DNA from: Nostoc sp. NIES-4103
GTDB lineage: Bacteria; Cyanobacteriota; Cyanobacteriia; Cyanobacteriales; Nostocaceae
Direction: 5' to 3'
Length of the DNA: 64,000 bases
NCBI RefSeq assembly: GCF_002368335.1
Contig: NZ_AP018288.1
Location: forward strand, 1,419,551 to 1,483,550
The notes under the pieces: generated by a model
What the model saw: the letters and a program-made list of their open reading frames with translations, nothing else
Told to the model about the DNA's origin: nothing
Databases searched by the model: none
In this document: piece after piece, positions 54,996 through 62,766 of the stretch
Position numbering within the stretch: the first letter of the stretch is position 1
Layout of the letters: every line of letters begins with the position of its first letter
Position numbers and translations under genes: made by a program

Positions 54996-55096
54996 TTTCA
55001 AAACCCTTTTTGCCTTTGCAGAGGTGTGTTTGTGTAGTAGCAAATTATATTGGGCAATACTTCCCAAACATCCTCTAACCAAGACTCTATTAACTT

Positions 55097-55188
55097 AGGA
55101 CTTACGCACTCGTGACGGAAAACTAAGCTTTTGCGATTACAACGCTAGGCTCGTAATGACTTAAAATCGTAGTCCGTGCGTAAGTCCT
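55097..55188. mobile_element. 92-bp MITE-like element with AGGACTTACGCAC ends
   Basis: Perfect 13-bp ends AGGACTTACGCAC / GTGCGTAAGTCCT. The interior is unrelated to the longer family B elements. The right end is 11 bases from the stop codon of the NTF2 gene. Confidence 0.75.
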
Positions 55189-55199
55189 GTAACTGACTG

Positions 55200-55658
55200 T
55201 TATCTACTCAAAGCCACAGTGGAGGAATATTGATTTTGATTGCCATTTGTTTGAACTTGTTGTTGTTGAATGATATTTTCATAGAATGGCAAAAGATCTA
55301 CATAAACCCGCCATTCACTCACCTGAGTGCCTCTCAAGCGGTAGATGTCGCAACAAGCTATGGTCAAATGTCTTTTATCCTGCACAGTGACGTATTTGGC
55401 ATCCATTTCTACAACAACAATACCTGGTTCTTGCCAAATTTTCCGGACGCTATGCCCTGTAAATTTGGCGGTAGTTGTAAACAAAGAAGATAAGTAATTC
55501 ACCACAGCTTGCTTACCGTAAACTGGTTCAGATGAACCAACTTTATAGTAGACATCATCAGTGAGATATTGCTTAGCTTGTTCCCAATCTTCCTTGAGTA
55601 CGAACCCTGACAGATTTACAACAGCGTCTAATTGTTGTGCAACTAATTGTTCTAACAT
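55200..55658 (-). CDS. NTF2/SnoaL-like protein (152 aa)
   Basis: A single cone-shaped alpha+beta barrel of the NTF2/SnoaL superfamily: GFVLKEDWEQAKQYLTDDVY, GKQAVVNYLSSLFTTTAKFT, RKIWQEPGIVVVEMDAKYVT, HLTIACCDIYRLRGTQVSEW and RVYVDLLPFYE. It is about 85 percent identical by eye to residues 658-780 of the 802-residue fusion protein. NTF2-fold proteins act as cyclases, isomerases, dehydratases or non-catalytic binders. No known catalytic His-Asp pair could be assigned. Confidence 0.88.
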   Translation of the reverse strand: MLEQLVAQQLDAVVNLSGFVLKEDWEQAKQYLTDDVYYKVGSSEPVYGKQAVVNYLSSLFTTTAKFTGHSVRKIWQEPGIVVVEMDAKYVTVQDKRHLTIACCDIYRLRGTQVSEWRVYVDLLPFYENIIQQQQVQTNGNQNQYSSTVALSR

Positions 55659-55738
55659 AATTACTCCTTTTTTGTCTATGAGTTATTTGAAACTAGCTAT
55701 TGACCATTGAAAAACAAAATCATTTGCTATTGATTGGC

Positions 55739-56542
55739 TTAATTTGCAGAGCCAATTGGCCATTTAGGCCCAGCAATTGACCATTTTGGTACAAATCCAT
55801 TTTTGACTCTTTCTTTTCCTTCAGGATGTTCTGCAAAGTGCTTCCTCATTGTTCCAGGAGGTAATAATTTCTTTCCTTGACTTGCAGTCAGCACAGAAGC
55901 AGATTGAGGAACAGGGATGGTAGGGTCAAATATGGGATTAACATCCATGAAAATTCGCAGTTCACGGAATTTGTCCCCTTCGACGCGGAAAATGTCTGTG
56001 CAAGGTAGAGAAACCTGCGAGCCATCTTTGCGCCAGTAGAAAACATCCATTTCTACAAAGACCAAATCTCCTAATTCCCATATCACCTTGATTTCGTGAT
56101 ACACAGCAGAGATTTGATTGAAGAAGTTATCCACCGAACTTTTAATCGAGGCTTTATCAAAACACACCTCAAAATTACCGAACTGATATACTGGATTGTC
56201 GGTAAATAAGGTAATAAATCCTGCTGAATCAAAAGCTTCACCTCTAGAAAACAAGCGTTTTACTAAGTCTACGTTTGTTCCTGAAATTTTTTCTAGTGTG
56301 GGGATTTTTTCGTTTGCAGTTTGTGCTGCTCCTATTAACTCACTCATCATGGACTGAACAACTTCACCAAAAATCACATGTACGGTAACAAGTGATTTTG
56401 CCAATTCTTCCTTAGTAATTTCGTAGCCATTTTCAGATGCTATCTTGACGAAGCTTTCAGGAGTATTAGCTGAATGAAGTTTCTGTTGTAAACTCGGATT
56501 TTCAAACGCAGATGCTAATAAAGTAATTACTCTTTGTGACAT
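55739..56542 (-). CDS. Nif11-leader-like domain fused to NTF2/SnoaL-like domain
   Basis: The 267-residue protein begins with a Nif11-like helical domain at about 1-65 (ENPSLQQKLHSANTPESFVK, IASENGYEITKEELAKSL), the kind used as leader sequence in nitrile-hydratase/Nif11-class RiPP precursors. A linker with TNVDLVKRLFSRGEAF leads to an NTF2-like domain (about 85-205; FITLFTDNPVYQFGNFEV, VIWELGDLVFVEMDVFYWRK). A conserved tail follows (GTMRKHFAEHPEGKERVKNG, KWSIAGPKWPIG). No core peptide or GG cleavage site is visible, so the Nif11 part is probably a binding or docking module. The NTF2 part and tail are paralogous to residues about 470-650 of the 802-residue protein. Confidence 0.82.
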   Translation of the reverse strand: MSQRVITLLASAFENPSLQQKLHSANTPESFVKIASENGYEITKEELAKSLVTVHVIFGEVVQSMMSELIGAAQTANEKIPTLEKISGTNVDLVKRLFSRGEAFDSAGFITLFTDNPVYQFGNFEVCFDKASIKSSVDNFFNQISAVYHEIKVIWELGDLVFVEMDVFYWRKDGSQVSLPCTDIFRVEGDKFRELRIFMDVNPIFDPTIPVPQSASVLTASQGKKLLPPGTMRKHFAEHPEGKERVKNGFVPKWSIAGPKWPIGSAN

Positions 56543-56792
56543 ATGCTAATCTCATTTTGTTCCTGGAATCTGTTGTTTTTACACCCTGCTTTTTTGCAAA
56601 AATCTCTTTGGTTAAGTTTTCTTTAGTTTGATAATTGATTTCAACTTGCACAGCGCTCAGCCAAGAATAAATATATGTAGCGATCGCTGCCTTCATTCCA
56701 CAGAAAATTTAACCAAAAAGAACATGACTCAGGATATAACAAACTCTTTACAAAGCGTTCTGCACTTGCTACTGGCAATAATTTTGATGTTA

Positions 56793-59201
56793 CTATCTCA
56801 ACCCAACACTGGAAACATATTTATTTCCATTACCATTTGTTTGAGGTTGTTGTTCTTGGGCGGGAGTTTCAAAAAATGGCAACAGATCTACATAAACTCG
56901 CCATTCACTCACCTGGTTACCTCTCAAGCGATAAATATCACAACATGCTATAGTCAGATGTCTTTGATCCTTGACAGTGACATATTTGGCATCCATTTCT
57001 ACAACAACAACGCCTGGTTCGTGCCAAATTTTTCTGACTTCATGACCGACAAATTTAGCGGTAGTTGCAAACAATGTAGATAGGTAATCCACAACGGCTT
57101 GCTTCCCGTAAACTGGTTCAGAGGAACCAACTTTATAATAGACATCATCAGTGAGATATTGTTTAGCCTGTTCCCAATCTTCCTTGAGTACGAATCCTGA
57201 CAGTTGCACAACAGCATCTAACTGTTCTGATGATTTTTCTTGTTGCTGATCTATCGGCCATTTTGGCCCAGCTATTGCCCATTTAGGAATAAATCCAGCT
57301 GCTATCCTTTGTTTGGCTTCAGGATGTTCTGCAAAATGCTTCCTCATGATGTCTGATGAAGGAAGTTTTTTGCCTTGGCTAATGGTAAATACTGAAGCGA
57401 TGGGAGGGACAAAAATTGTGGGGTTAAATAGAGGATTTATATCCATAAAAATCCGCAATTCTGAGAATTTATCACCCTCTACGCGGAATATATCAAAGCA
57501 AGGTAATGTGACTACAGAACCATCTTTGCGCCAGTAAACCACGTCCATTTCTACAAACACCACATCTTGGATTTCTTGGATAGTTTTGATATCGTGGTAT
57601 ATGGCAGAAATTTGGCTGAAGAAATTTGCTACAGATTTTTGAATTGCAGGTTTATCGAAAGACGGCTCAAAGTTGCCGAACTGATACACTGGTGTGTCAG
57701 TAAAGAAAGTAACAAAACCTTCAGCATCAAAGGCTTCGCCTCTAGCGAATAAGCGTTTTACCAAGTCTGTTGTTGTACCTGGAAGTCTTTCTGAAGTAGC
57801 TTGGTTCAAATTTGCGATCGCAGGTTCTGCTTTGCCATTTGAAACAGGGATAGATATTCCATTCGACATATTAGATTCCTCCTGTACTTTATTTGGTTCT
57901 TGCAGATAATGGCTGACATTTTGCTTACCATTCATCAGAGAAACTATATTCTCCTGCAATTGATTGGTGGCTCCTACTTTTGCGATTAACTCGGCTACTC
58001 TGGAACTCCGCTGACCGGCTAAGGTCATCTGACCGTTGTAGACAAAAGTGTAAACATTCCGTTCCGCAAATGAATTGATTTGTTTAACATATTTTGCCTG
58101 TTCTTTGATTGCTGCTGCATACTCTTTTGAGGCAAAGAATGTTTCCATTTCCAGAGGGTTAGAGAATGCAATTTCAAAAGCCGCCTGATACTGTTGCTGT
58201 TGTGGTTCATAATGAACTACTCCTGCTGCATCAGGACGCGAATTATCTACTTCTTCAAATAGATGCAGTCGAAATTTGAGTACTAAATCGTTCTTGACAA
58301 TAGCTGATGCAAAGCTATCTGTCATATATTTGCGGAACTCCTCCACACTCACGTCATCAGATTTTTTCACCATGACGTGGAACTTTAAAATACTCAGTTC
58401 TCCGTTCGGATCTCCTGTGGAAATGGCATCAATATAAGTTTTGGAATTACCAAAACTAGTGTTATATCCAATTGCTTTGCGAAATAAGTTATGTTCGTCA
58501 TCCATTAACACAGTAGCAGCCTGAAACCATGTTTGACGGTCTGATTCTGTCTCAAAGGTTAATTCAGCTATGCCATCAAATTGATCTTCTGGCTGAGAGT
58601 TGTAGTCTATGCCATCAATGACTGGCCACAAAGCACCCTGATTATGAGATAAATGAAACTGCCAGTATTGATGCTGACCTGGGAGTCTAGCGCAGACTGG
58701 CCCATGAACATTTTTCCAGTAATTAGAAAAAAGCTCTAATTTTATTCCCTTTTTTTTCCATAAAAGAACATAGAATACAAATTTGCCTTTTTGATCGCGG
58801 ATTGCGTAATCTGGCTTTCTGATTGCTGAGATCATTTGTCCAACTCTACTTTGTTCAATAATCTGATTGAGAGTACCAAAGCAACCTGCAACCTTATTGA
58901 ATCCTGCATAAACACACATGAATAAAAGAAGTTCTTCAATTTCTGCGTAAGTTGCTCCCTGTTGGAGAGCCATATTCACGTGTGCTAAAAAAGGATTTCC
59001 TGAACCCACATGGTCTTGATTAGCCACATCAACTGCAATGGTGATCAAAGCCTTAGTCTTTTGGCTAATTAATGGTAAACCCCATGCTTCTCCTGCTACA
59101 CGAGTAACAAAATCACCAAACTTGGGGTTGATACCTTTTAAACCCTCTTGGAGTTCTTTATCGTCTAAAACTGCATTTTTGTACATTTTTTCATGTATCA
59201 T
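56793..59201 (-). CDS. Five-domain fusion: CMD - EthD - EthD - NTF2 - NTF2 (802 aa)
   Basis: Order of parts: CMD-like domain at 5-115 (TLLLFM-type segment LLLFMCVYAGFNKVAGCFGT); EthD 1 from the internal methionine 123 (NYWKNVHGPVCARLPGQHQY); EthD 2 about 258-400 (KFHVMVKKSDDVSVEEFRKY) with the helical LAGQRSSRVAELIAKVGATN. A linker contains methionine 445. NTF2 domain 1 spans about 475-600 (FVTFFTDTPVYQFGNFEPSF), then the tail MRKHFAEHPEAKQRIAAGFI, and NTF2 domain 2 about 658-780. Every part has a stand-alone or differently joined paralogue in this window. An ideal AGGAGG lies eight bases before the ATG of residue 445, so the C-terminal 358 residues may also be made separately. All parts are cytoplasmic; chemistry unknown. 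Confidence 0.9.
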   Translation of the reverse strand: MIHEKMYKNAVLDDKELQEGLKGINPKFGDFVTRVAGEAWGLPLISQKTKALITIAVDVANQDHVGSGNPFLAHVNMALQQGATYAEIEELLLFMCVYAGFNKVAGCFGTLNQIIEQSRVGQMISAIRKPDYAIRDQKGKFVFYVLLWKKKGIKLELFSNYWKNVHGPVCARLPGQHQYWQFHLSHNQGALWPVIDGIDYNSQPEDQFDGIAELTFETESDRQTWFQAATVLMDDEHNLFRKAIGYNTSFGNSKTYIDAISTGDPNGELSILKFHVMVKKSDDVSVEEFRKYMTDSFASAIVKNDLVLKFRLHLFEEVDNSRPDAAGVVHYEPQQQQYQAAFEIAFSNPLEMETFFASKEYAAAIKEQAKYVKQINSFAERNVYTFVYNGQMTLAGQRSSRVAELIAKVGATNQLQENIVSLMNGKQNVSHYLQEPNKVQEESNMSNGISIPVSNGKAEPAIANLNQATSERLPGTTTDLVKRLFARGEAFDAEGFVTFFTDTPVYQFGNFEPSFDKPAIQKSVANFFSQISAIYHDIKTIQEIQDVVFVEMDVVYWRKDGSVVTLPCFDIFRVEGDKFSELRIFMDINPLFNPTIFVPPIASVFTISQGKKLPSSDIMRKHFAEHPEAKQRIAAGFIPKWAIAGPKWPIDQQQEKSSEQLDAVVQLSGFVLKEDWEQAKQYLTDDVYYKVGSSEPVYGKQAVVDYLSTLFATTAKFVGHEVRKIWHEPGVVVVEMDAKYVTVKDQRHLTIACCDIYRLRGNQVSEWRVYVDLLPFFETPAQEQQPQTNGNGNKYVSSVGLR
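57869..57883 (-). promoter_or_regulatory. Internal ribosome-binding site within the 802-aa fusion gene
   Basis: AGGAGG (57878-57883) followed by eight bases and ATG (57869) in the same frame as the long ORF, starting MSNGISIPVSNGKAEP. It is a stronger signal than the one at the annotated start and would yield a 358-residue protein with both NTF2 domains. Confidence 0.7.
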
Positions 59202-59579
59202 TTTAGGATGTAACCCTCAATTTCAGTAATTAGTTAGGGGCAAAACACCACTGAATTTTAGATTGTAGATTTAAAATTTTGAAATCAGAATTTGAAATTT
59301 GAAAATCTCTGATAGCAAACCAGTTTGTTTTTAAAATAGGTATAGTTAGAAACTCCAAAATCTAAAATTAAATGACAAGCTCCTGGCTTAAAACATCGGG
59401 CCAATCTAAAATCCAAAATTGAATGTCAGTTTTGAATGTGAGTTCGATGAGTGATTTTATGACCTTTCCTCCAGCCACTTTTCTACAACCAGAGAAGAGT
59501 AAAACCTTTATTGTTGCGTTGTTGCCCCCTCGTCCTTTAGGAGGTTTGTCAAACTCACGTTGAATAAATCAGTCAGATT
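59202..59579. other. Intergenic region upstream of the fusion gene
   Basis: AT-rich promoter region with repeated AAATCTAAAAT words (59255-59415), then a family E element at 59438-59560. Confidence 0.5.
59438..59560. mobile_element. Palindromic CGTGAGTT element, family E copy 3 (decayed)
   Basis: Ends GTGAGTTCGATGAG and CAAACTCACGT, with shortened CCTCC/GGAGG palindromes inside. The word TTGAAT flanks both sides. Confidence 0.6.
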
Positions 59580-59969
59580 TTAGAGAACTGGTATTTTAAT
59601 TTCAGTTAAGAGACCGAGCGGTTTAGCAACTGCTTTTTGATAGGGTGAATCTACCTAAAGCAAGTTGTGTAAGCTGTCGCTCAATGATCAAGTGTGGTAC
59701 GCCTTGCATAGCTGCGGCAATATTGGCAGGAATCTCAAAAGACTACCTACTTGGATATAATTGGTGGCAGTGACAGTCCCATAAGCACTAGAGCTTTTGG
59801 CATGTACAACTCTTTGTAGAATACACTCTTGATGAGAGTGCGCTACCTTTTCATTCCAATAAAAGTCTTGCATTAATAACGGGCCGCGTGCGCCAGTACT
59901 CAACGAGTTTTGGTTATCACTAACTGGAATGCTAGCATCCGTTGTCAGGACTTCTTTTTTGTTATTCAT
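59580..59969 (-). pseudogene. Catalase pseudogene with large internal deletion
   Basis: From the ATG at 59969 the translation contains NQNSLSTGARGPLLMQDF and QRVVHAKSSSAYGT, the N-terminus of monofunctional haem catalases including the segment with the catalytic histidine. Shortly after that the match ends. In a second frame ANIAAAMQGVPHLIIERQL, and in a third VDSPYQKAVAKPLGLLTEI, match the usual catalase C-terminus, ending at 59580. So about three quarters of the gene is missing and the rest is frameshifted. It cannot make an active catalase. Confidence 0.8.
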
Positions 59970-60541
59970 TGTTTGATTACCGCTTTCGCTAATGGATTTT
60001 TTTGCCCTAGTGTTTACAGTTTGTGGTAACAACCATCATCGAATTGAGGGTTATTCGTGTATTTGCACAGACAAAGCGCTCTTGCCTTTTTTCCTTAAAC
60101 TCAAATGCTAGCGGTTGGAATCCAGTTGCTTTGTGAGGGACATTCCAGAAAGGTTAATTACTGGAATACCCATAGTTACAGCAATAATGTGTGCTAGGTT
60201 ATAGTTCCATCACTATTACTTTTTTGTTAGCGATCGCAGGTTAATTTAGTTTGTTGATTAACTGATGTTACTCGACTGATTGCACTCTCTTGATGAAAGT
60301 CTGATTCAGTACTTTCTTTGTGTCTTGAACAACTAGTCAATAAGAGCAGCAATCAAGCCATAGATACACATCTGTTAATCAGTTTTTGCAACTAGTGTGT
60401 TGAACTGTTTCAATCACGTAATAATTATTTACTTTTTCTTAATTTTTGAGTAGAGAAGATCGATAAATTAAGGATCAAGTTAAGAGAATGGCTGAAAAAT
60501 CAGAAATTTCGCACTCACCAAGCCACCCTCAGCTAATTTAG
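59970..60541. other. Intergenic region
   Basis: AT-rich, with one HIP1-like GCGATCGC at 60231. No gene, terminator or repeat of note is seen. Confidence 0.5.
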
Positions 60542-61672
60542 TTATTTAGGGTAGATTTTCCTGCGGAATTTTAGTAGTACCAAGGTACTAAATCCCAATA
60601 AACTTAGCCCAGAAGTGGGTTCAGGAACAGAGGTGAGTTTAAAATTATCAATCAACAGTCCAGAATCAATATCACCATCTCCCACATCTAGAACTCCAAG
60701 TCCTAAGGTGTATGTTCCTGTGGTTGGCAACTTGAACGAAAAAGTTTGAAAGCCAGTTTCTTGAAAAAAGTCTGTTAGAGAAAATTCTGATGTGGTATTA
60801 GTCACATCAGCCAGTGCTAATAAGGAACTGACGGAGTTGTCTTGTGAACTAATTGAAACAAAGGAGAAATCTGAAAAAGTAATTGGCGGTAATACCTCAT
60901 TGGTCAAGAAATCCCAATCGAAACTCAAAATGTCTCCAGCTTTAGCTGTGAATGTTTGTTGAATAGCTGAACCTTGAGTAACTTGTCCTTTGCCAAGACT
61001 ATTCAGACTTTCATCTTCTAATGCCAGAAATTTTTCTAGAATTGAATCATTAAATGTAGCGCCACCAGTTGACAACAAAGCTTGCGAATTTCCTTGCGTT
61101 GGGCCACTGCCAAATGTTGCCGTTTCAATACTGGCAGAACCTAGTGTTGTCCATCCGTTAAAATTGCCAGTTTCAAAACCACCGTTGACTAGTGTTGAAT
61201 TAGTCGAACCACTGGGTAAAGCAAATGTTTTTAATGATAATGTATATAAACCAGATTCAAAGTGGTTTCCTCTGAGGTTAATGTCTCTCAAGCCAGACAC
61301 GCCAAAGTTCAGGCTACCACTAGCAGGTATTTCTCCAGTTAATATGGGTAGAACATTGTTGTCAGATTGGTCATCGTTGATGGCGATGATATTACCAAAA
61401 TTATCCAGCTGCCCTAGAAGTGGATCAAATGACTGTGAATTTACCTCTACAGTAAATAACTTTCCAGGTTCAAAATTGGAAAAGTTGTAGAAGTCAACTT
61501 TCTCATTCTCTAGTTGTCCTTCTACACTACTGAAACCACCTGATAGAATATTGGTGTCAGTCGAAGAATTATCAGTTTCGCCTTCAGGTGCAGCATGAGC
61601 AGGTGAAACTATAGTGATAAAACTGAGGGAAATTGAATAAGCACTAATAGCTAGAGTGGAGAGTAATTTCAT
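60542..61672 (-). CDS. PEP-CTERM sorted exported protein
   Basis: The 376-residue protein has a signal peptide (LAISAYSISLSFITIVSPAH with cleavage at AHA-AP). A PPC-like domain (about 40-150) contains EKVDFYNFSNFEPGKLFTVE and DPLLGQLDNFGNIIAINDDQ. A second beta-rich domain (about 160-345) starts LVNGGFETGNFNGWTTLGSA, as in DUF642/carbohydrate-binding-type sandwiches. The C-terminus is a PEP-CTERM sorting signal: VPEPTSGLSLLGFSTLVLL followed by KFRRKIYPK. It would be processed by an exosortase and delivered to the cell surface or exopolysaccharide. No exosortase gene is in the window. Confidence 0.88.
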   Translation of the reverse strand: MKLLSTLAISAYSISLSFITIVSPAHAAPEGETDNSSTDTNILSGGFSSVEGQLENEKVDFYNFSNFEPGKLFTVEVNSQSFDPLLGQLDNFGNIIAINDDQSDNNVLPILTGEIPASGSLNFGVSGLRDINLRGNHFESGLYTLSLKTFALPSGSTNSTLVNGGFETGNFNGWTTLGSASIETATFGSGPTQGNSQALLSTGGATFNDSILEKFLALEDESLNSLGKGQVTQGSAIQQTFTAKAGDILSFDWDFLTNEVLPPITFSDFSFVSISSQDNSVSSLLALADVTNTTSEFSLTDFFQETGFQTFSFKLPTTGTYTLGLGVLDVGDGDIDSGLLIDNFKLTSVPEPTSGLSLLGFSTLVLLKFRRKIYPK

Positions 61673-61717
61673 AAAATTTACCTGGAAACTAGATTTGGTT
61701 ACGTATTAGTCGTCAAA

Positions 61718-61860
61718 ATAATTCGTAATTGATAATTCGTAATTCGTAGTTACAATCAGTGTGAGCTGCTGAACCCACCACCAACGAAGCACTACCAAAT
61801 TGAAAATTTGGTGTGGTCTGCTGTACCCATTTAATTACGAATCACGAATTAGTAATTATT
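61718..61860. repeat. Inverted STRR element built of AATTCGTAA words
   Basis: The arms of AATTCGTAATTGATAATTCG type enclose an interior with ACCAAATT/AATTTGGTG hairpin, similar to 54855-54995 and, in its core, to 12687-12848. Confidence 0.6.
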
Positions 61861-62091
61861 TGGTCAAGTTTTAAAGTTACTTCACCTAGAACACGGATTT
61901 AGTATTCAAAATAAGAGTTGAAAATTTGGCTTGATTGCAGTTCAAGTCAATACTTTTTGCACTTTCCAAGCACATCAGCCCAGTCTTTGAGATTAGCAAA
62001 AAGACTTATGCAAACAATAGCCAAAACCCTTATTCTCATGTAGCGACAATTGATGAATTGCCGCCATAACGTATAATTTTCAGGACTTATA

Positions 62092-62191
62092 CCATTTCAC
62101 GAAATACCTATACAGATAAATGAGTAAGGGCGTACAGCTGTACGCCCCTACAGCCAATTCATGTGTTGCAAATATTTTTGGTATAAGTCCT
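62092..62191. mobile_element. 100-bp MITE-like element with AGGACTTATACCA ends
   Basis: Perfect 13-bp inverted ends AGGACTTATACCA / TGGTATAAGTCCT and a central hairpin AGGGCGTACAGCTGTACGCC. Confidence 0.75.
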
Positions 62192-62661
62192 AAGTAAATC
62201 GGCGTTCTAGGAGCTAGTAAGTCACGGTGTCAATAAAACTACCATTAAAAATGGTGAGAAAGCCTAAAATATTCCTCTTCTGTCAGAGTAGGAGAACCCA
62301 ATCACTCTCCAGTCTTTCAGGGCTTTATTTCTAAGTCTTGATCAGAAAAGTTTATTCCTGTCAGAAAATAAAACCTTAAACCTTGATGAAATCAAACTCA
62401 CAGAGTCTGGCTTCGATGATTTTTTCCGAGAATAACACAAAAGAGATTAGCTATTACACATTTAAATTGCACATTCTTTCGTGTTTCGCAGTCAAAAGTC
62501 ATGCATTCCAGAGTCCAGAAAAAGTATTGACTATTGAACGCCAGTTGCAAAAACTGTCGGGAAACTGCAAGGGCACATTGGCTCCTCTTGCCTCTTGACG
62601 AGCCTAACAACTAAATATGCAAACTAGATGTGTTTTAGCGTACAAAGTAGCGGTGCTAGAC

Positions 62662-62764
62662 GGCGTTGCTGAATTAGGATATGAAATTCAAAAATCAACT
62701 ATTCTCAACTCTTAATCTCTGCGACTCTGCGTGAGCCAAATTCATATTCTCAATCAGCAACGCC
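62662..62764 (+). mobile_element. MITE with GGCGTTGCTGA ends and 8-bp target duplication, family D copy 3
   Basis: Ends GGCGTTGCTGA / TCAGCAACGCC; 103 bp, same orientation as the copy at 41457. Flanked by TGCTAGAC (62654-62661) and TGCTAGGC (62765-62772), a duplication with one change. The right one contains the stop codon (62767-62769) of the multicopper oxidase gene. Confidence 0.85.
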
Positions 62765-62766
62765 TG

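Larger units (their letters stand above)
54796..55199. other. Intergenic region with two inverted-repeat elements
   Basis: 54855-54995 has arms of AATTCGTAATTCG words around a GAATTAGTTGG/CCAACTAATTC hairpin. 55097-55188 is a MITE-like element. No gene. Confidence 0.6.
61673..62766. other. 1.1-kb intergenic region with three inverted-repeat elements
   Basis: Elements at 61718-61860, 62092-62191 and 62662-62764. Around 62035-62090 is a partial family C repeat. No gene is credible; a 70-codon frame on either strand at 62390-62600 lacks coding character. Confidence 0.5.

Noticed and set aside
49116..59201. Polyketide or RiPP biosynthetic cluster
   Set aside because: No ketosynthase, acyl carrier, lanthipeptide synthetase, YcaO or precursor core peptide is present; SnoaL- and Nif11-like domains alone are not enough.
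62383..62610. ~70-codon frames on both strands
   Set aside because: Composition is that of intergenic repeats; neither shows a ribosome-binding site.
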